In this document: positions 17,601 through 27,700 of the stretch, in pieces | How the letters are laid out: every line of letters starts with the position of its first letter | How positions within the stretch are numbered: position 1 is the first letter of the stretch | From: Rhizosphaericola sp047606825 | GTDB lineage: Bacteria > Bacteroidota > Bacteroidia > Chitinophagales > Chitinophagaceae | Direction: 5' to 3' | NCBI GenBank assembly: GCA_047606825.1 | Contig: JASGDY010000089.1 | Span: forward strand, 1 to 64,000 | Length of the DNA stretch: 64,000 bases | Position numbers and translations under genes: made by a program | Notes under the pieces: model-generated | Told to the model about the DNA's origin: nothing | The model's input: only the letters and a program-made list of their open reading frames with translations | Databases searched by the model: none

Positions 17601-17798
17601 CCTGTACAAATAGGCGGCGGCAAGACCGTGGCTTTTAGGGTTTTTGCAACCGGACAGAACTTGTTTACATGGACGCATTACAGTGGCTATGACCCCGAGG
17701 TCAATACCTTTGAACAGACAAGTCTCTACCAGGGTATCGACTATGGTGCTTATCCTTCTGCCAGGAACTACAATTTCGGACTTAAAGTCACTTTTTAA
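14673..17798 (+). CDS. SusC/RagA family TonB-linked outer membrane protein (pair 1)
   Basis: 1041-residue TonB-dependent importer. It has a signal peptide (MKIKHWTISFLLSTATPLLVAAQ), a carboxypeptidase-D-like regulatory domain (GHIVDQSTKTPLEGVSIVIKG), the SusC-type motif DVVVVGYGTQKRKDLTGAI and a plug with VYGSRGANGVIIVNTV-type features (IYGSRGANGVIIVNT here). The barrel ends in NFGLKVTF. No STN domain precedes it, so it is not of the FecR/sigma transenvelope signalling type. The start ATG 14673 is preferred over 14619 because it begins the signal peptide. It pairs with the SusD gene 238 bp downstream and opens the sulfatase locus. Confidence 0.95.
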   Translation: MKIKHWTISFLLSTATPLLVAAQEKTSAVINSELSGHIVDQSTKTPLEGVSIVIKGTTNQTVTDDKGNFHLRTGQKFPYTLQVSFVGYKSIEVKVDGSPVNIELNATNQSLSDVVVVGYGTQKRKDLTGAIVSVPKGSLQQTTSSLDNTLGGAVTGVQVTQSSGQPGASSSVRIRGGNSITGSNEPLYVIDGLIVYNDNSSASAGSSYTGAGLNVLSTINPADIESVEVLKDASATAIYGSRGANGVIIVNTVKGSKSKDVVSYQGTLGWQEIRKKLDLLDASQWASLRNDINTSLGTAASYTDAQIEALGKGTDWQSAALRKGLVQNHQITVNGGDNRTRYALSGNYFSQDGILLNTGFKRYSGRVNLERNVSNSFKVGVNVIGARVEQNGVTATSSGNLAPNTWVLILEGVPTDSIYTADGSYNYALQYSPGLTNGITPNPIADLTNTINKTASNRVLGNFFAEYKILDGLVAKLNTGADLLNTKQNFYAPYRTSVGLANGGLGQVGTVNVNSWQAEFTVNYNKTINEDHSINVLAGYTTQKSNGQLARATATNFPSDLTTFNSLQSGTPGTPYSDAYKTVLNSYLGRVNYSYLHRYNLTASLRADGSSRFEASNRWGYFPSVGFSWNVGDEPWLQRATSVSNLKLRASYGRTGNQEIGNYQFLSLLSPFNYSFNGTVVTGFAPQNLANANLTWEKTDQLNVGVDLGLWKNTVNLTVDYYDKKTSDLLLNVPIETTYGYSSFLQNIGAVRNRGLEIALNVQALNGGLNGFNWNTAVNFSLNRNKVLSLAEGLDQFSPTLPSGTLQVLNPVLVKVGESLGTFYGYQTDGIVQTGDDVSSIAKPSWITGTYQAGDRKYVDRDGNGVVNSDDRTILGNAQPKFIYGFTNTFSYKGFDLFVLLQGSYGNKIYNALKQQLEITTLSTNVLATEADRWTTTNPSNDIPRATSSPVAVVMDRNVQSGSYARIKTLTLGYNFPVQIGGGKTVAFRVFATGQNLFTWTHYSGYDPEVNTFEQTSLYQGIDYGAYPSARNYNFGLKVTF

Positions 17799-18045
17799 AA
17801 AAAAGGAAAAAAAGAATAGTAATACATGACATCTTTTCTAACCGCATAGAAGCCTGGTTTTTTCTTTTGTTATGCGTTTTCCATAGCTAGGGATATAAGT
17901 GGAAGCTTGTTTCAATGCTCTGTGTGGTTATGTTGCTTCTTTCACTATTTACTATGTTTCTGTGTGGTTTCATTTTTTGTCTTGTATTGTGAAAAATAAT
18001 AGTAAAAAATACGTGCTCAAAAGAGCCATTTAAAAAATGATACAA
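17799..18045. other. Long gap between susC-1 and susD-1
   Basis: About 240 bp of AT-rich DNA, while the other two SusC/SusD pairs are only 4 and 21 bp apart. It contains a direct repeat of TCTGTGTGGTT. No clear TAnnTTTG promoter or terminator was found. Confidence 0.5.
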
Positions 18046-19524
18046 ATGAACAAGAATCTAATATACATAAGTCTTTTGTCCATTGTTGCGTGCAACAAAC
18101 TGGACGTGTCGCCTGAAGGGTCTATCTCCTCAACGCAATACTATCAAACCGAGGCGGACGCAATTGCTGCCGTCAATGCTGTCTATGGTTCACTGACCTA
18201 CGAAGCGTCTGACCAGTCCTTGTATGGAAGAAATCTTTATTTCCTGACCGACATGGGCACCGACTACGCGGCGGCAGGTGCTTCCGCCATCAATGCCAAT
18301 GTACGTGCGATAAGTGCCTTGTCCTACGATGCCAACAACGACCGTGTCGCCTTGGCATGGAAACAGATATACCGTGGCATTGACAGGGCCAACCTGGCGA
18401 TTGACAACATACCGTCCACAACGGCATCCGATGATGTCAAAGCCAGGCTTGTCAATGAAGCCAAATTCATACGCGCGTTGCTTTATTTCGATGCGGTTCA
18501 GTTGTGGGGGCCGGTTCCGTTGGTGTTGCATCAAACAGAATCGTTGGATGCCAGTTCATTGAAGTCCACACGCACATCAAGGGATTCGATATACGCGCAG
18601 ATTGTTTCGGACTTGACGGACGCATTGGCACTGCCGGCGACCTATTCCGGAAGTAACATTGGACGTGCCACATCCGGAGCCGCATATAGCCTGCTTGCCA
18701 AGGTATATCTGGCAAGAAAGGATTACGCCAATGCCATCCAATATGCGCGGAGTGTCATCGATAGTCGTTCGACTTATGGTTACGATTTGTTTACCAATTT
18801 TTACGATGCGTTTGACCCTAGCACCAAAAACGGCGAGGAGCATATATTCTCGGCACAGTTTACCACGGGGCAGTCCGGTACTTCCAGTAGTACGGGCAAT
18901 ACGTTTCCGGCCTGCTCGTTCAACGGTTTTTCACAGGTAGAGACGGCTGACATCGTTTCGGATGTTTCGTTTTACAATCTGTACCAGGATGCCGACCAAA
19001 GGAAGAAAGGGAGCTACAGTACCGGGTATCTCAATCCGGGGACAAGTGCGTTTTTTGCCTATACGGGCAAGCCGAGGTTCCGGAAATATGTCGATACCAC
19101 CTACTTCACTTCTTTGCAGGCTTATGCACCCGTCAATTTCCCCATTATTAGATATGCCGATGTGCTATTGGTATTGGCCGAAGCCATCAATGAACAATCC
19201 GGTCCTACGGATGAAGCCTACGAAAGTATTAACGAGGTTCGTAGGCGTGCATTCGGCTATGACATTTATACAAGCGGCTCGACGGTAGACTTGTCCGGGC
19301 TTTCCCAGTCACAGTTCAGGGATTCGCTACGGCAGGAACGCCTGTTGGAATTTGTGCAGGAGGGACAGCGTTGGTTTGATTTGGTAAGGTGGGGTACGTT
19401 GTTAGATGCCACTAAAAGTATTACCGGAAAAACGGGCGTCACCGCTCGGGATACGTTGTATCCGATACCTCAGTCCCTGCGCGACATCAACCCTGACGGG
19501 TTGTGGCAAAACGCGGGGTACTGA
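18046..19524 (+). CDS. SusD/RagB family surface lipoprotein (pair 1)
   Basis: 492-residue SusD-like ligand-binding lipoprotein that caps the SusC barrel. The N-terminus MNKNLIYISLLSIVACNKLD ends in a lipobox with the cysteine as the lipid site. SusD hallmarks are AWKQIYRGIDRANLAIDNI, ARLVNEAKFIRALLYFDAVQLWG and the C-terminal SQFRDSLRQERLLEFVQEGQRWFDLVRWG, followed by LYPIPQSLRDINP. An ATG three codons earlier (18037) is an equal alternative. It works with the preceding SusC to bind and import the locus substrate. Confidence 0.95.
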   Translation: MNKNLIYISLLSIVACNKLDVSPEGSISSTQYYQTEADAIAAVNAVYGSLTYEASDQSLYGRNLYFLTDMGTDYAAAGASAINANVRAISALSYDANNDRVALAWKQIYRGIDRANLAIDNIPSTTASDDVKARLVNEAKFIRALLYFDAVQLWGPVPLVLHQTESLDASSLKSTRTSRDSIYAQIVSDLTDALALPATYSGSNIGRATSGAAYSLLAKVYLARKDYANAIQYARSVIDSRSTYGYDLFTNFYDAFDPSTKNGEEHIFSAQFTTGQSGTSSSTGNTFPACSFNGFSQVETADIVSDVSFYNLYQDADQRKKGSYSTGYLNPGTSAFFAYTGKPRFRKYVDTTYFTSLQAYAPVNFPIIRYADVLLVLAEAINEQSGPTDEAYESINEVRRRAFGYDIYTSGSTVDLSGLSQSQFRDSLRQERLLEFVQEGQRWFDLVRWGTLLDATKSITGKTGVTARDTLYPIPQSLRDINPDGLWQNAGY

Positions 19525-19639
19525 TGTGGAAAGTAAAAACGTAATGCCAACCGACATTCATCGCATCCGTGGTTCGTGTCCGAACGAACCATCCTTGCAG
19601 TTCAATACATAAAATCTTTTTTTAAAAAAAATCTTTTAT

Positions 19640-21478
19640 ATGTCAAGTAAAAACAAAACGATAAAAATATTGGCAGGCTTGGTATTGCCTTTGACAACCA
19701 TGTCCATAGCTGCCAGAGCACAGGACAAAGCAACGGTTGGCAAGACGTATGCCGACTCAAAAGAGTATTGGCCGGAACGCGCCAAAGCACCCCAAGGCGC
19801 GCCTAACGTCGTCTGGATATTGCTGGACGACGTGGGTTATGGCGCAAGCAGCACATTCGGAGGGTTGATACCCACGCCGACATTTGACAGTCTGGCAAAA
19901 GTCGGACTGAGCTTTACCAATTTCCATACGACTGCCATCTGTGCGCCGACACGGGCCGCATTGCTGACCGGGCGCAATTCCAGTCGTGTGCACGAAGCGG
20001 GTTTTTCGCATAGGCTGCTTTCTTTTGGGTTTCCGGGCTGGGAAGGGAAGATTCCCAACGACAAAGGGACGATAGCGCAGATTCTGAAAGCCAACGGGTA
20101 CAACACTTTCGCTGTCGGCAAATGGGGGTTGACACCTGATGAAGACGTTTCAGATGCCGGACCTTTTGACTATTGGCCGAGCGGCAAAGGATTTGAGCAT
20201 TTCTTCGGGTTCCTGGGTTCCCAGGACGACCAGTACAAAACACATTTGATAGAGGACAACACGCATATTAAACCCGATGGCCGCCATCTGAACGAACAGA
20301 TTACCGACAAGGCGATAAGCTATATAGACAAGCAGCAGGCTGCCGCTCCCGACAAGCCATTTTTCCTGTATTACGCGCCGGGTGCGACACATGCGCCGCA
20401 TCAGGTGCCGGACAGATGGAGGGATATCTATAAGGGGAAATTTGACCGGGGCTGGGACTGGTATCGCCAGGTTGTTTTTGCAAAACAGAAACAGCTCGGT
20501 GTCATCCCCAAAAATGCCGTATTGCCGGAACGTAACCCCAACATCCAGGACTGGGACAAGCTCTCTGCCGACGAGAAACGTCTGTATGCAAGGTTCTTTG
20601 AAGTATATGCTGCATATCTGACATATACCGACTACGAGATTGGGCGGCTATTGGCGCATTTGAAAGAAAAGAATATCGCGGACAATACCCTTGTGTTCCT
20701 GATTATCGGGGACAATGGTGCCAGTAAGGAAGGCACGGACGACGGCGACATCGACCAGCCTATTTTTGGGGCGAAAGTCGACCATGATACAAGGCTGGCA
20801 TACAACCTCGCGCGTTTTGACAAGATTGGTACGCCCGAAGGCACCGAAGTCAATTATCCATTGGGTTGGGCGCAGGCAGCCAATACGCCGTTCCGCTATT
20901 GGAAGTCCGATGCACATTCCGAAGGTGGTACGCACAACCCATTGATTGTTTCATTGCCCAAGGGTAGGCAGGCCAATGGTTTGCGTAACCAGTATGCGCA
21001 TGTGATAGACATTTTGCCGACGACGTTGGAGATTGTAGGTATCCATACTCCGGAAAAGCTCAACGGCATCGCACAGGATACGGTACAGGGAGTCTCGTTG
21101 GCCTATTCTTTCCTGAGCCCCGATGCGCCGGCTAGGCATACGACACAGTACTATTATATTTTCGGGTCTCGCTCCATTTACAAGGATGGCTGGAAAGCCT
21201 CCTTTGCCTATGAATCGAAAACCCCACTGCAGTTCAACAATGATTACAGCGTCGAAAAACCCGGACACAACGACTGGAAACTATACAATCTGACGAAAGA
21301 CTTTAATGAACGTATCGATTTGTCCAAAAAACATCCGGAAAAGTTGGCGGAGCTGAAAGTATTGTTTGAACAGGAAGCGCAGCGCAATAACCTATATCCC
21401 TTGATTACCTGGGACGACGTCATCCAGAAAGGTTTGCAGCTACGGACACAGAACCAGAAAGTCATTCAAAATAAATAA
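19640..21478 (+). CDS. Secreted sulfatase (arylsulfatase type), no. 1
   Basis: 612-residue type I sulfatase that hydrolyses sulfate esters. It has a signal peptide (cut near ARAQ). Metal-binding aspartates lie in LLDDVGYG (D63, D64). The active-site motif C101-A-P-T-R-A-A-L-L-T-G fits CxPxR, where Cys101 must be oxidised to formylglycine. GKWG and the IIGDNGAS segment (second metal-binding Asp-Asn) are also present. The long insertion around residues 250-330 resembles AtsA-like arylsulfatases. It begins 115 bp after susD-1 and is followed 5 bp later by the DUF1254 gene. The formylglycine-generating enzyme of this locus is at 34.2 kb. Confidence 0.93.
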   Translation: MSSKNKTIKILAGLVLPLTTMSIAARAQDKATVGKTYADSKEYWPERAKAPQGAPNVVWILLDDVGYGASSTFGGLIPTPTFDSLAKVGLSFTNFHTTAICAPTRAALLTGRNSSRVHEAGFSHRLLSFGFPGWEGKIPNDKGTIAQILKANGYNTFAVGKWGLTPDEDVSDAGPFDYWPSGKGFEHFFGFLGSQDDQYKTHLIEDNTHIKPDGRHLNEQITDKAISYIDKQQAAAPDKPFFLYYAPGATHAPHQVPDRWRDIYKGKFDRGWDWYRQVVFAKQKQLGVIPKNAVLPERNPNIQDWDKLSADEKRLYARFFEVYAAYLTYTDYEIGRLLAHLKEKNIADNTLVFLIIGDNGASKEGTDDGDIDQPIFGAKVDHDTRLAYNLARFDKIGTPEGTEVNYPLGWAQAANTPFRYWKSDAHSEGGTHNPLIVSLPKGRQANGLRNQYAHVIDILPTTLEIVGIHTPEKLNGIAQDTVQGVSLAYSFLSPDAPARHTTQYYYIFGSRSIYKDGWKASFAYESKTPLQFNNDYSVEKPGHNDWKLYNLTKDFNERIDLSKKHPEKLAELKVLFEQEAQRNNLYPLITWDDVIQKGLQLRTQNQKVIQNK

Positions 21479-21483
21479 CTGAT

Positions 21484-22878
21484 ATGCGTTTTAAAAACAC
21501 TATACCCTTTGCTATGGCAGTTGGTCTGGCTACTCAAGTTCCCACTGCTGCCCAAAACGTGCATGTACCGCAAGATTCCGTATTAGCTATCGCAAGAGAT
21601 GCTTACGGATACCTGGCGCCATTGGTATATACGGATGCGACAAGGATTGCTTCGGCAACGGAGGACAATGTATTTTACCATCAGCGGATTTTTCCCGATT
21701 ATACTTATCGCCAGGTCGTGGCAGTCAATCACGATACCAATTATTCCATGGCGTTCCTTAATCTGCATGACGGGCCTGTCGTATTGGTCACACCAGATAC
21801 CAAAGGTCGCTATATTGTAGTACCTTTTTTGGATGCCTGGACCAATAATTTTGAACTCGTCGGACAGCGGACGACAGGGACGCAATCGCAGAAATTGCTG
21901 GTGTCCAATGCTCGTTGGGCGGGCAAAGTTCCCGAAGGATTCCGCCACGTCGTGTCTCCAACCGACTATGTGTGGGTAATCGGAAGGATTCAGGTCAACA
22001 GCAAAGAAGACCAGGTTGACAATGTCAGCAAGTTGCAGGATTGGTTTCGCCTGACGACTTTGGCAAAATGGGAAAAAGGCGATACTTCGTCCGCCGGAGT
22101 GCCACAGAAAATATATTACCCCATACCTAAAACGCAGTATGGGAACGGGGTGGCTGCCGGAATACGCAATCTTCCGATTGAAACTTTTTTCAATTATGCC
22201 AACGCGCTTTTGCAGGACAATCCACCTTTTGCTTTTGATTCAGCCATCGTCCGCCGGATTAGGCAGGTCGGCGTGGGCAAAGGTCTCCGGTTTTCACTTG
22301 CCGATTTTGATACGGCAACACAGACGGCGTTGAGGGGCCTGACCGCCAGCATCTATAAGAACCTTGGCGTTACGTCCGCCGTGTCCGATGGGGAAAACGT
22401 CAAAAAAAATCAATTGTTGGGCAACTTCGGAAGTGATTATGCCTACCGTTTTCTGGTAGCGGTTTATGGACTTGGGGCTTTGCCGCAGGAAGAAGCCATT
22501 TATATTGGCAAAAAAACGGATGCGGACGGACAGTCCCTATACGGAAACAGCGATTATATTATTCATTTTGACAAAGGAAAATTACCGCCGGCGAAAGCCT
22601 TTTGGTCTGTCACATTGTACGACAAAGACAGGTATTTGTCCCAAAACGAGATTGGCCGCTATGCCATAGGAGACAGGGACAAACTAAAATTCAATGCCGA
22701 CGGTTCATTGGATATATATGTCGGCCACAAAAATCCGGGCGCGGACAGGGCTGCCAACTGGTTGCCCGCGCCTGCGGATAATTTTTACTTGATTACCCGT
22801 ATTTATGTTCCCGATGCACGATATGTGAAAGACCGAAAATTCTGGAAGGAGCCGGAAGTTAGGAAGACGACGTATTGA
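21484..22878 (+). CDS. DUF1254/DUF1214 domain exported protein
   Basis: 464-residue exported protein. It has a signal peptide ending near TAAQ, an N-terminal DUF1254-type domain (IARDAYGYLAPLVY, VVAVNHDTNYSMAFLNL, PDTKGRYIVVPFLDAWTNNF, TDYVWVIGRI) and a C-terminal DUF1214-type domain (KAFWSVTLYDKDRYL, NEIGRYAIGD, DGSLDIYVGHKNPG, NWLPAPADNFYLITRIYVP). The family's biochemistry is unsettled. It starts 5 bp after sulfatase 1 and ahead of sulfatase 2, so it is almost certainly part of the sulfate-ester pathway, and may act on the desulfated product or assist a hydrolase. Confidence 0.9.
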   Translation: MRFKNTIPFAMAVGLATQVPTAAQNVHVPQDSVLAIARDAYGYLAPLVYTDATRIASATEDNVFYHQRIFPDYTYRQVVAVNHDTNYSMAFLNLHDGPVVLVTPDTKGRYIVVPFLDAWTNNFELVGQRTTGTQSQKLLVSNARWAGKVPEGFRHVVSPTDYVWVIGRIQVNSKEDQVDNVSKLQDWFRLTTLAKWEKGDTSSAGVPQKIYYPIPKTQYGNGVAAGIRNLPIETFFNYANALLQDNPPFAFDSAIVRRIRQVGVGKGLRFSLADFDTATQTALRGLTASIYKNLGVTSAVSDGENVKKNQLLGNFGSDYAYRFLVAVYGLGALPQEEAIYIGKKTDADGQSLYGNSDYIIHFDKGKLPPAKAFWSVTLYDKDRYLSQNEIGRYAIGDRDKLKFNADGSLDIYVGHKNPGADRAANWLPAPADNFYLITRIYVPDARYVKDRKFWKEPEVRKTTY

Positions 22879-23007
22879 CAATGGTGAAAATTTTTTTCTT
22901 CTCCGCATCGTCTCCTCGCGCTATAGTCGGGACAAGCGGGAAGAAATTAACTTTTTTTACTGATTGTTAAGCATAATTACCTGTAAATGATAAATTTTTT
23001 AGTTAGT

Positions 23008-24654
23008 ATGAATAGAAATAAAATAAGACTGGCAATACTTGCTGCCACGTTGGTCTATGGTAGTCCGGCCATTGCCCAGCAACAAAAGAAACCCAATATC
23101 ATCCTGATATTGGTGGATGACATGGGCTACAGCGACCTTGGCTCCTACGGTTCGGAAATCCATACGCCCAACCTTGACAAGTTGGCGTACCAGGGGATTC
23201 GGCTGCAACAGTTTTACAACAATTCCATTTGCGCACCGACTCGGGCTTCTGTGATTACGGGGCAGTATCCGCACAAGGCGGGCATCGGCTATTTCAATGT
23301 CAACCTCGGGCTGCCGGCCTATCAGGGCTATCTCAACAAGGAGTCCCTGACTTTTGCGGAGGTGCTGAGGCAGGGCGGCTACCAGACCTATCTTTCCGGA
23401 AAATGGCATGTCGGCGATGACAGTACCGACAACGAAAGACCCAACCAGCGCGGCTTTGACCATTTCTTCGGTTTTCTCGGCGGAGCTTCCAGCTATCTGT
23501 ATCCTACGAAAGCGCTGAAAGGTTTCCGTGAGCCGGGTTCATTTTTTGAGGACGATAAACTGGTGTCCTATCGGAACGACCCTGATTTTTATGCGACCGA
23601 CGTCATTACCGACCATGCGGTGCAGTATGTCCAGGACGCATCCAAGACATCAAAGCCATTTTTCCTGTACCTCGCCTACAACGCGCCACACTGGCCTTTG
23701 CAGGCAAGGCAGCAGGACATAGACAAATACAAAGGCGTGTATGACATCGGCTGGGATTCTTTGCGCATCAAGCGTTTTCAGAAACAGAAAGAACTCGGTA
23801 TCGTTTCCCAAAATGCGACGCTTTCCGTCAAGGACACCGACATTCCGGACTGGAAAGACCTCACCTATGACGAGCAGGCATTCTGGGCAAAAAAAATGGA
23901 AATCTACGCGGCTATGGTAGACAGGCTCGACCAAGGCGTGGGGAAAGTGCTGGATGCATTGAATACGACAGGGCAGCTTGACAACACGCTGATTGTGTTC
24001 CTTTCCGACAACGGTGCGCCGGTGGAGGATGTTTCACACTTAGGCGGACAGGTTGCCAATGGTGGTCCGGTAGGTACTGCCGGAAGTTTTCAGTCGCAAG
24101 GCAAAAACTGGTCTTATGCGTCCAATACGCCGTTTCGCGGATATAAGTCCTATGCTTACGAGGGCGGCATCAACACGCCTTTTATCGCATGGTTTCCACG
24201 GCAGATAAAGGCAGGAACCATCGTGCAGGGTGATGGCCATATCATTGATTTGGCACCGACGTTTTACGATGTGGCGGGCATTGCCTATCCAGCCAGACTC
24301 AATAGTAGCAAGCCTTTTGCGCTTCCTGGAACAAGCCTGAAAAAGGTTTTGTTCAGCAGGGAACCGTTGTCCGAACGTCCATTGTTCTGGGAGCGGGCGG
24401 GCAACCGCGCCGTGCAGTTGGGACGTTGGAAGCTCGTGTCCATTTTTCCCTCTTACCAATGGGAACTGTATGACCTTCAAACCGATGGCGGGGAAACCAG
24501 CAACATCGCCGCAAAGAACCCGGCTTTGGTCAACAAACTGTCCCGACTGTATTTTGACTGGGCAAAGGAAAATGGCGTGGTCGATTTCAACACCATCAAA
24601 CCCAAACGACCGCTCCTCCCCACACCTGACGGCAAAGGTGTGCAGGCATACTAA
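23008..24654 (+). CDS. Secreted sulfatase (arylsulfatase type), no. 2
   Basis: 548-residue type I sulfatase with signal peptide MNRNKIRLAILAATLVYG...AIAQ. Metal-site aspartates are in LVDDMGYSD. The formylglycine motif is C75-A-P-T-R-A-S-V-I-T-G. GKWHVGD and FLSDNGAPV follow. The start ATG 23008 gives a clean signal peptide; ATG 22987 would add seven residues. It resembles sulfatase 1 in the motif (CAPTR), whereas sulfatases 3 and 4 have CSPSR, so the locus carries two types. The gene lies 129 bp after the DUF1254 gene and before the second SusC. Confidence 0.93.
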   Translation: MNRNKIRLAILAATLVYGSPAIAQQQKKPNIILILVDDMGYSDLGSYGSEIHTPNLDKLAYQGIRLQQFYNNSICAPTRASVITGQYPHKAGIGYFNVNLGLPAYQGYLNKESLTFAEVLRQGGYQTYLSGKWHVGDDSTDNERPNQRGFDHFFGFLGGASSYLYPTKALKGFREPGSFFEDDKLVSYRNDPDFYATDVITDHAVQYVQDASKTSKPFFLYLAYNAPHWPLQARQQDIDKYKGVYDIGWDSLRIKRFQKQKELGIVSQNATLSVKDTDIPDWKDLTYDEQAFWAKKMEIYAAMVDRLDQGVGKVLDALNTTGQLDNTLIVFLSDNGAPVEDVSHLGGQVANGGPVGTAGSFQSQGKNWSYASNTPFRGYKSYAYEGGINTPFIAWFPRQIKAGTIVQGDGHIIDLAPTFYDVAGIAYPARLNSSKPFALPGTSLKKVLFSREPLSERPLFWERAGNRAVQLGRWKLVSIFPSYQWELYDLQTDGGETSNIAAKNPALVNKLSRLYFDWAKENGVVDFNTIKPKRPLLPTPDGKGVQAY

Positions 24655-24762
24655 GCCTAGAAATCAAAATAATGCTATCAACCGGTGGAGACATCGACCT
24701 ATAGTCATGTGTATATGTTAGCAATCCAATCAAATGTTTCATCAAAAATCCAAACATCTTTT

Positions 24763-27700
24763 ATGGTGCATCTCTTAAGGCGTATCTATATTCTTTTATT
24801 TTTTTCTGTTCCTTTCATTGGGTATGGGCAGAACCCAAATGACGTAGTAGTCAATTCCATACTGCATGGTGTCGTTACCGACAAGTTCACCCAGAACGGC
24901 ATCGAAGGAGCCAATGTCAACATCAAGGGAACGACCAACCAAACCGTTACGGACAGCAAAGGTCAATTTGAGCTTAAAACAGAACAGCGTTTTCCTTATG
25001 TTTTGCATGTTGCTTTGGTTGGCTACAAGCCCGTGGATATTGAGGTACAGGACTCAATCGTCCATATCGCGTTGGAAACGGACGTGCAAAATCTTTCTGA
25101 CGTAGTGGTGGTCGGTTACGGGACTCAGAAGAAAATCACGTTGACCAATTCCGTGTCCCAACTCGGTGCGGCGGATGTCTCTCGTCGTCCTGTGTCTAAT
25201 ATCCAGCAAGCACTGCAAGGTTACCTGCCTGGGGTTACGGTCAACGACCTCGGCGGTTCGCCCGGCAATTCGTCCACGACTATCCGTGTAAGAGGCATTA
25301 CGACTTTCAATACCAATAGCAGTTCTACGAGTGGATTTGACCTGGGCAAAAACGACGCCTTGGTCATCGTCGACGGTGCGGAGCAAAGGTTGTCGGACCT
25401 GAACCCTAACGACATAGAAACCGTTACGGTCCTCAAAGACGCGGCGTCCACCGCCATTTACGGTTCGCGTGCGACGAACGGCGTCATATTGGTCACGACC
25501 AAGGCAGCCAAGAAAGGACGCGCCCAGGTAAACTATGACGGTTACTATGCGTTGCAAAAGTCCAACAACAAACCTGAACAAATGGATATCAAAGACTACA
25601 TGGAGATGCAACAGGTGGCATACTCCAATGCGGGTCTTACGGTTCCGACCAAATTCACCGATTCCAGTATCAACGTCTGGGTCAATGCCACGGACAGATA
25701 CCGTTATCCGTTGCCCAATACATGGTTCGAAACCATGCTGCATACCGCACCGCAACAAAGCCATTCGTTGGCTGTGTCCGGCGGAAGCGACATTGTCAAG
25801 TCCCGTCTAAGCGTGCGTTTCCAGGACCAGGACGGTGTCATCCGCAACTACGGCAACAAGATAGCCGAGATTCGCCTCAACACGGAATACAAAGCCGCTT
25901 CTCGATTGACATTCAACGGTAATATTGATTATCGTTACAATTATAATTTTTATCCTACCGTAGATCCGATCAACTATTTTTTGCATGGGTCATTGTGGGC
26001 TGTACCCAAATACCCAGACGGCACTTACGGGCTGAGCACGCAGGGCAACAACCCCTTGATGTATGACGAGATTGGCGGTCAGACCAAATATAAAAACGAT
26101 TACTTCACGGGTATCGTCCAGGGTAAGTGGAACATATTGAAAGGGCTCGACTTATCTTCCTACATATCCGGACGCGCTTATTTTACACAGGGGAAAGCGT
26201 TTACCAATGCCTACACCAATACGGATTCCATTACCAACATCACCAAAACGGTGGCAAACAACAGCCTGACCGAGACAAGGAACGAACTAAGGGAATATAC
26301 GTGGAGCAACCTCCTGACTTATGAAACGCGTATTGACAAACACCATCTCACAGGACTGTTGGGTTATTCCATTATTGACAATACCCAGAGTTACTTGACG
26401 GCATACCGGGAACGCTTTTACAACAACGACATACAGTCCATAGAGGAAGGCGCGGACGATGATACGAAAGACAATTCCGGATATGATGCGGAGTATGCGC
26501 TCAAGTCTTATTTTGGACGTATCAATTATGACTATGACGGAAAATATCTATTGGAGTTGAACGGAAGGCGTGACGGTTCTTCCAAGTTCACCGGAAACAA
26601 GCAATACGGTTTTTTCCCGTCGTTTTCTGCCGGTTGGATTATTTCAGAGGAAGGTTTTTGGCGTAATTTAAAAAATACGATACAGGATCTGAAGTTCAGG
26701 GGGTCTTATGGCAAAACAGGCAACCAGTCTGTTGATCTGTATAGCTACTATGCGTCTTTGACATCGGCTGGGTACAACTTTAACGGTACTGCCGTTTCGG
26801 GTTATAGGCAGACGACGCTTGCCAATACTGACCTTGGTTGGGAATCCACGACACAATTGGATCTGGGGTTTGATCTGGCAGCTTTTGACAGGAAACTGAA
26901 CCTGACCGTGGACTATTACCGCAAGGTGACCAACGACATCTTGCTTAACCTTGATATTCCTGCAACAATCGGCTTGACAGCACCTTATCAAAATGCGGGC
27001 AGCGTGGAAAACAAAGGCTGGGAATTTTCGGCTTCCTACAAAAATGTTGTCGGGACGGATTTCCATTACAACATTGCAGGAAACCTCAGCATCAATGAAA
27101 ACAAGGTATTGGACTTAAAAGAAACCGGTCCCTATATCACAGGCACCGATATAAACCCACGCTATGTCATTGAGGAAGGACAGCCTATCAACGCTTTGTG
27201 GGGCTACAAGACCGATGGTTTGTTCCAGACACAGGAAGAAATAGATGCGTATGGTGCGACCTATGCCACAGGAACGAAACCCGGCGATGTCAAATACCTG
27301 GATTTAAACGGTGACGGAAGCATTGACGCCAACGACATGACTGTGATTGGCAATTCTTTTCCAAAATACACATTTGGCTTCAATGCCGATGTGTCCTATA
27401 AAGGCTTTGAACTCAACGTTTTGTTCCAAGGTGCGACCAAAGTGGATGTCCGTCTCGCGGGCGCATTGGCCGAAATGGGGAACCAGGAAGGCTTTACACA
27501 CAAAATCTATGCAAACAACTATTGGACACCGGAACACACCGATGCCCGCTTTCCGCGCCCGGTAAAATATGACCTTAGAAATGTCGCCACGTCAGACAGG
27601 TTAATCATCAATGGTGCTTATCTGAGATTGAAAAATATCCAGTTGGCCTACAACATTCCCCAGCGGCTATTAAACAAAACCTTTGTCACGAGGTTACGCT

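Noticed and set aside
17799..18045. Possible small gene or riboswitch in the susC-1/susD-1 gap
   Set aside because: No credible frame or structure was visible; only a short direct repeat.
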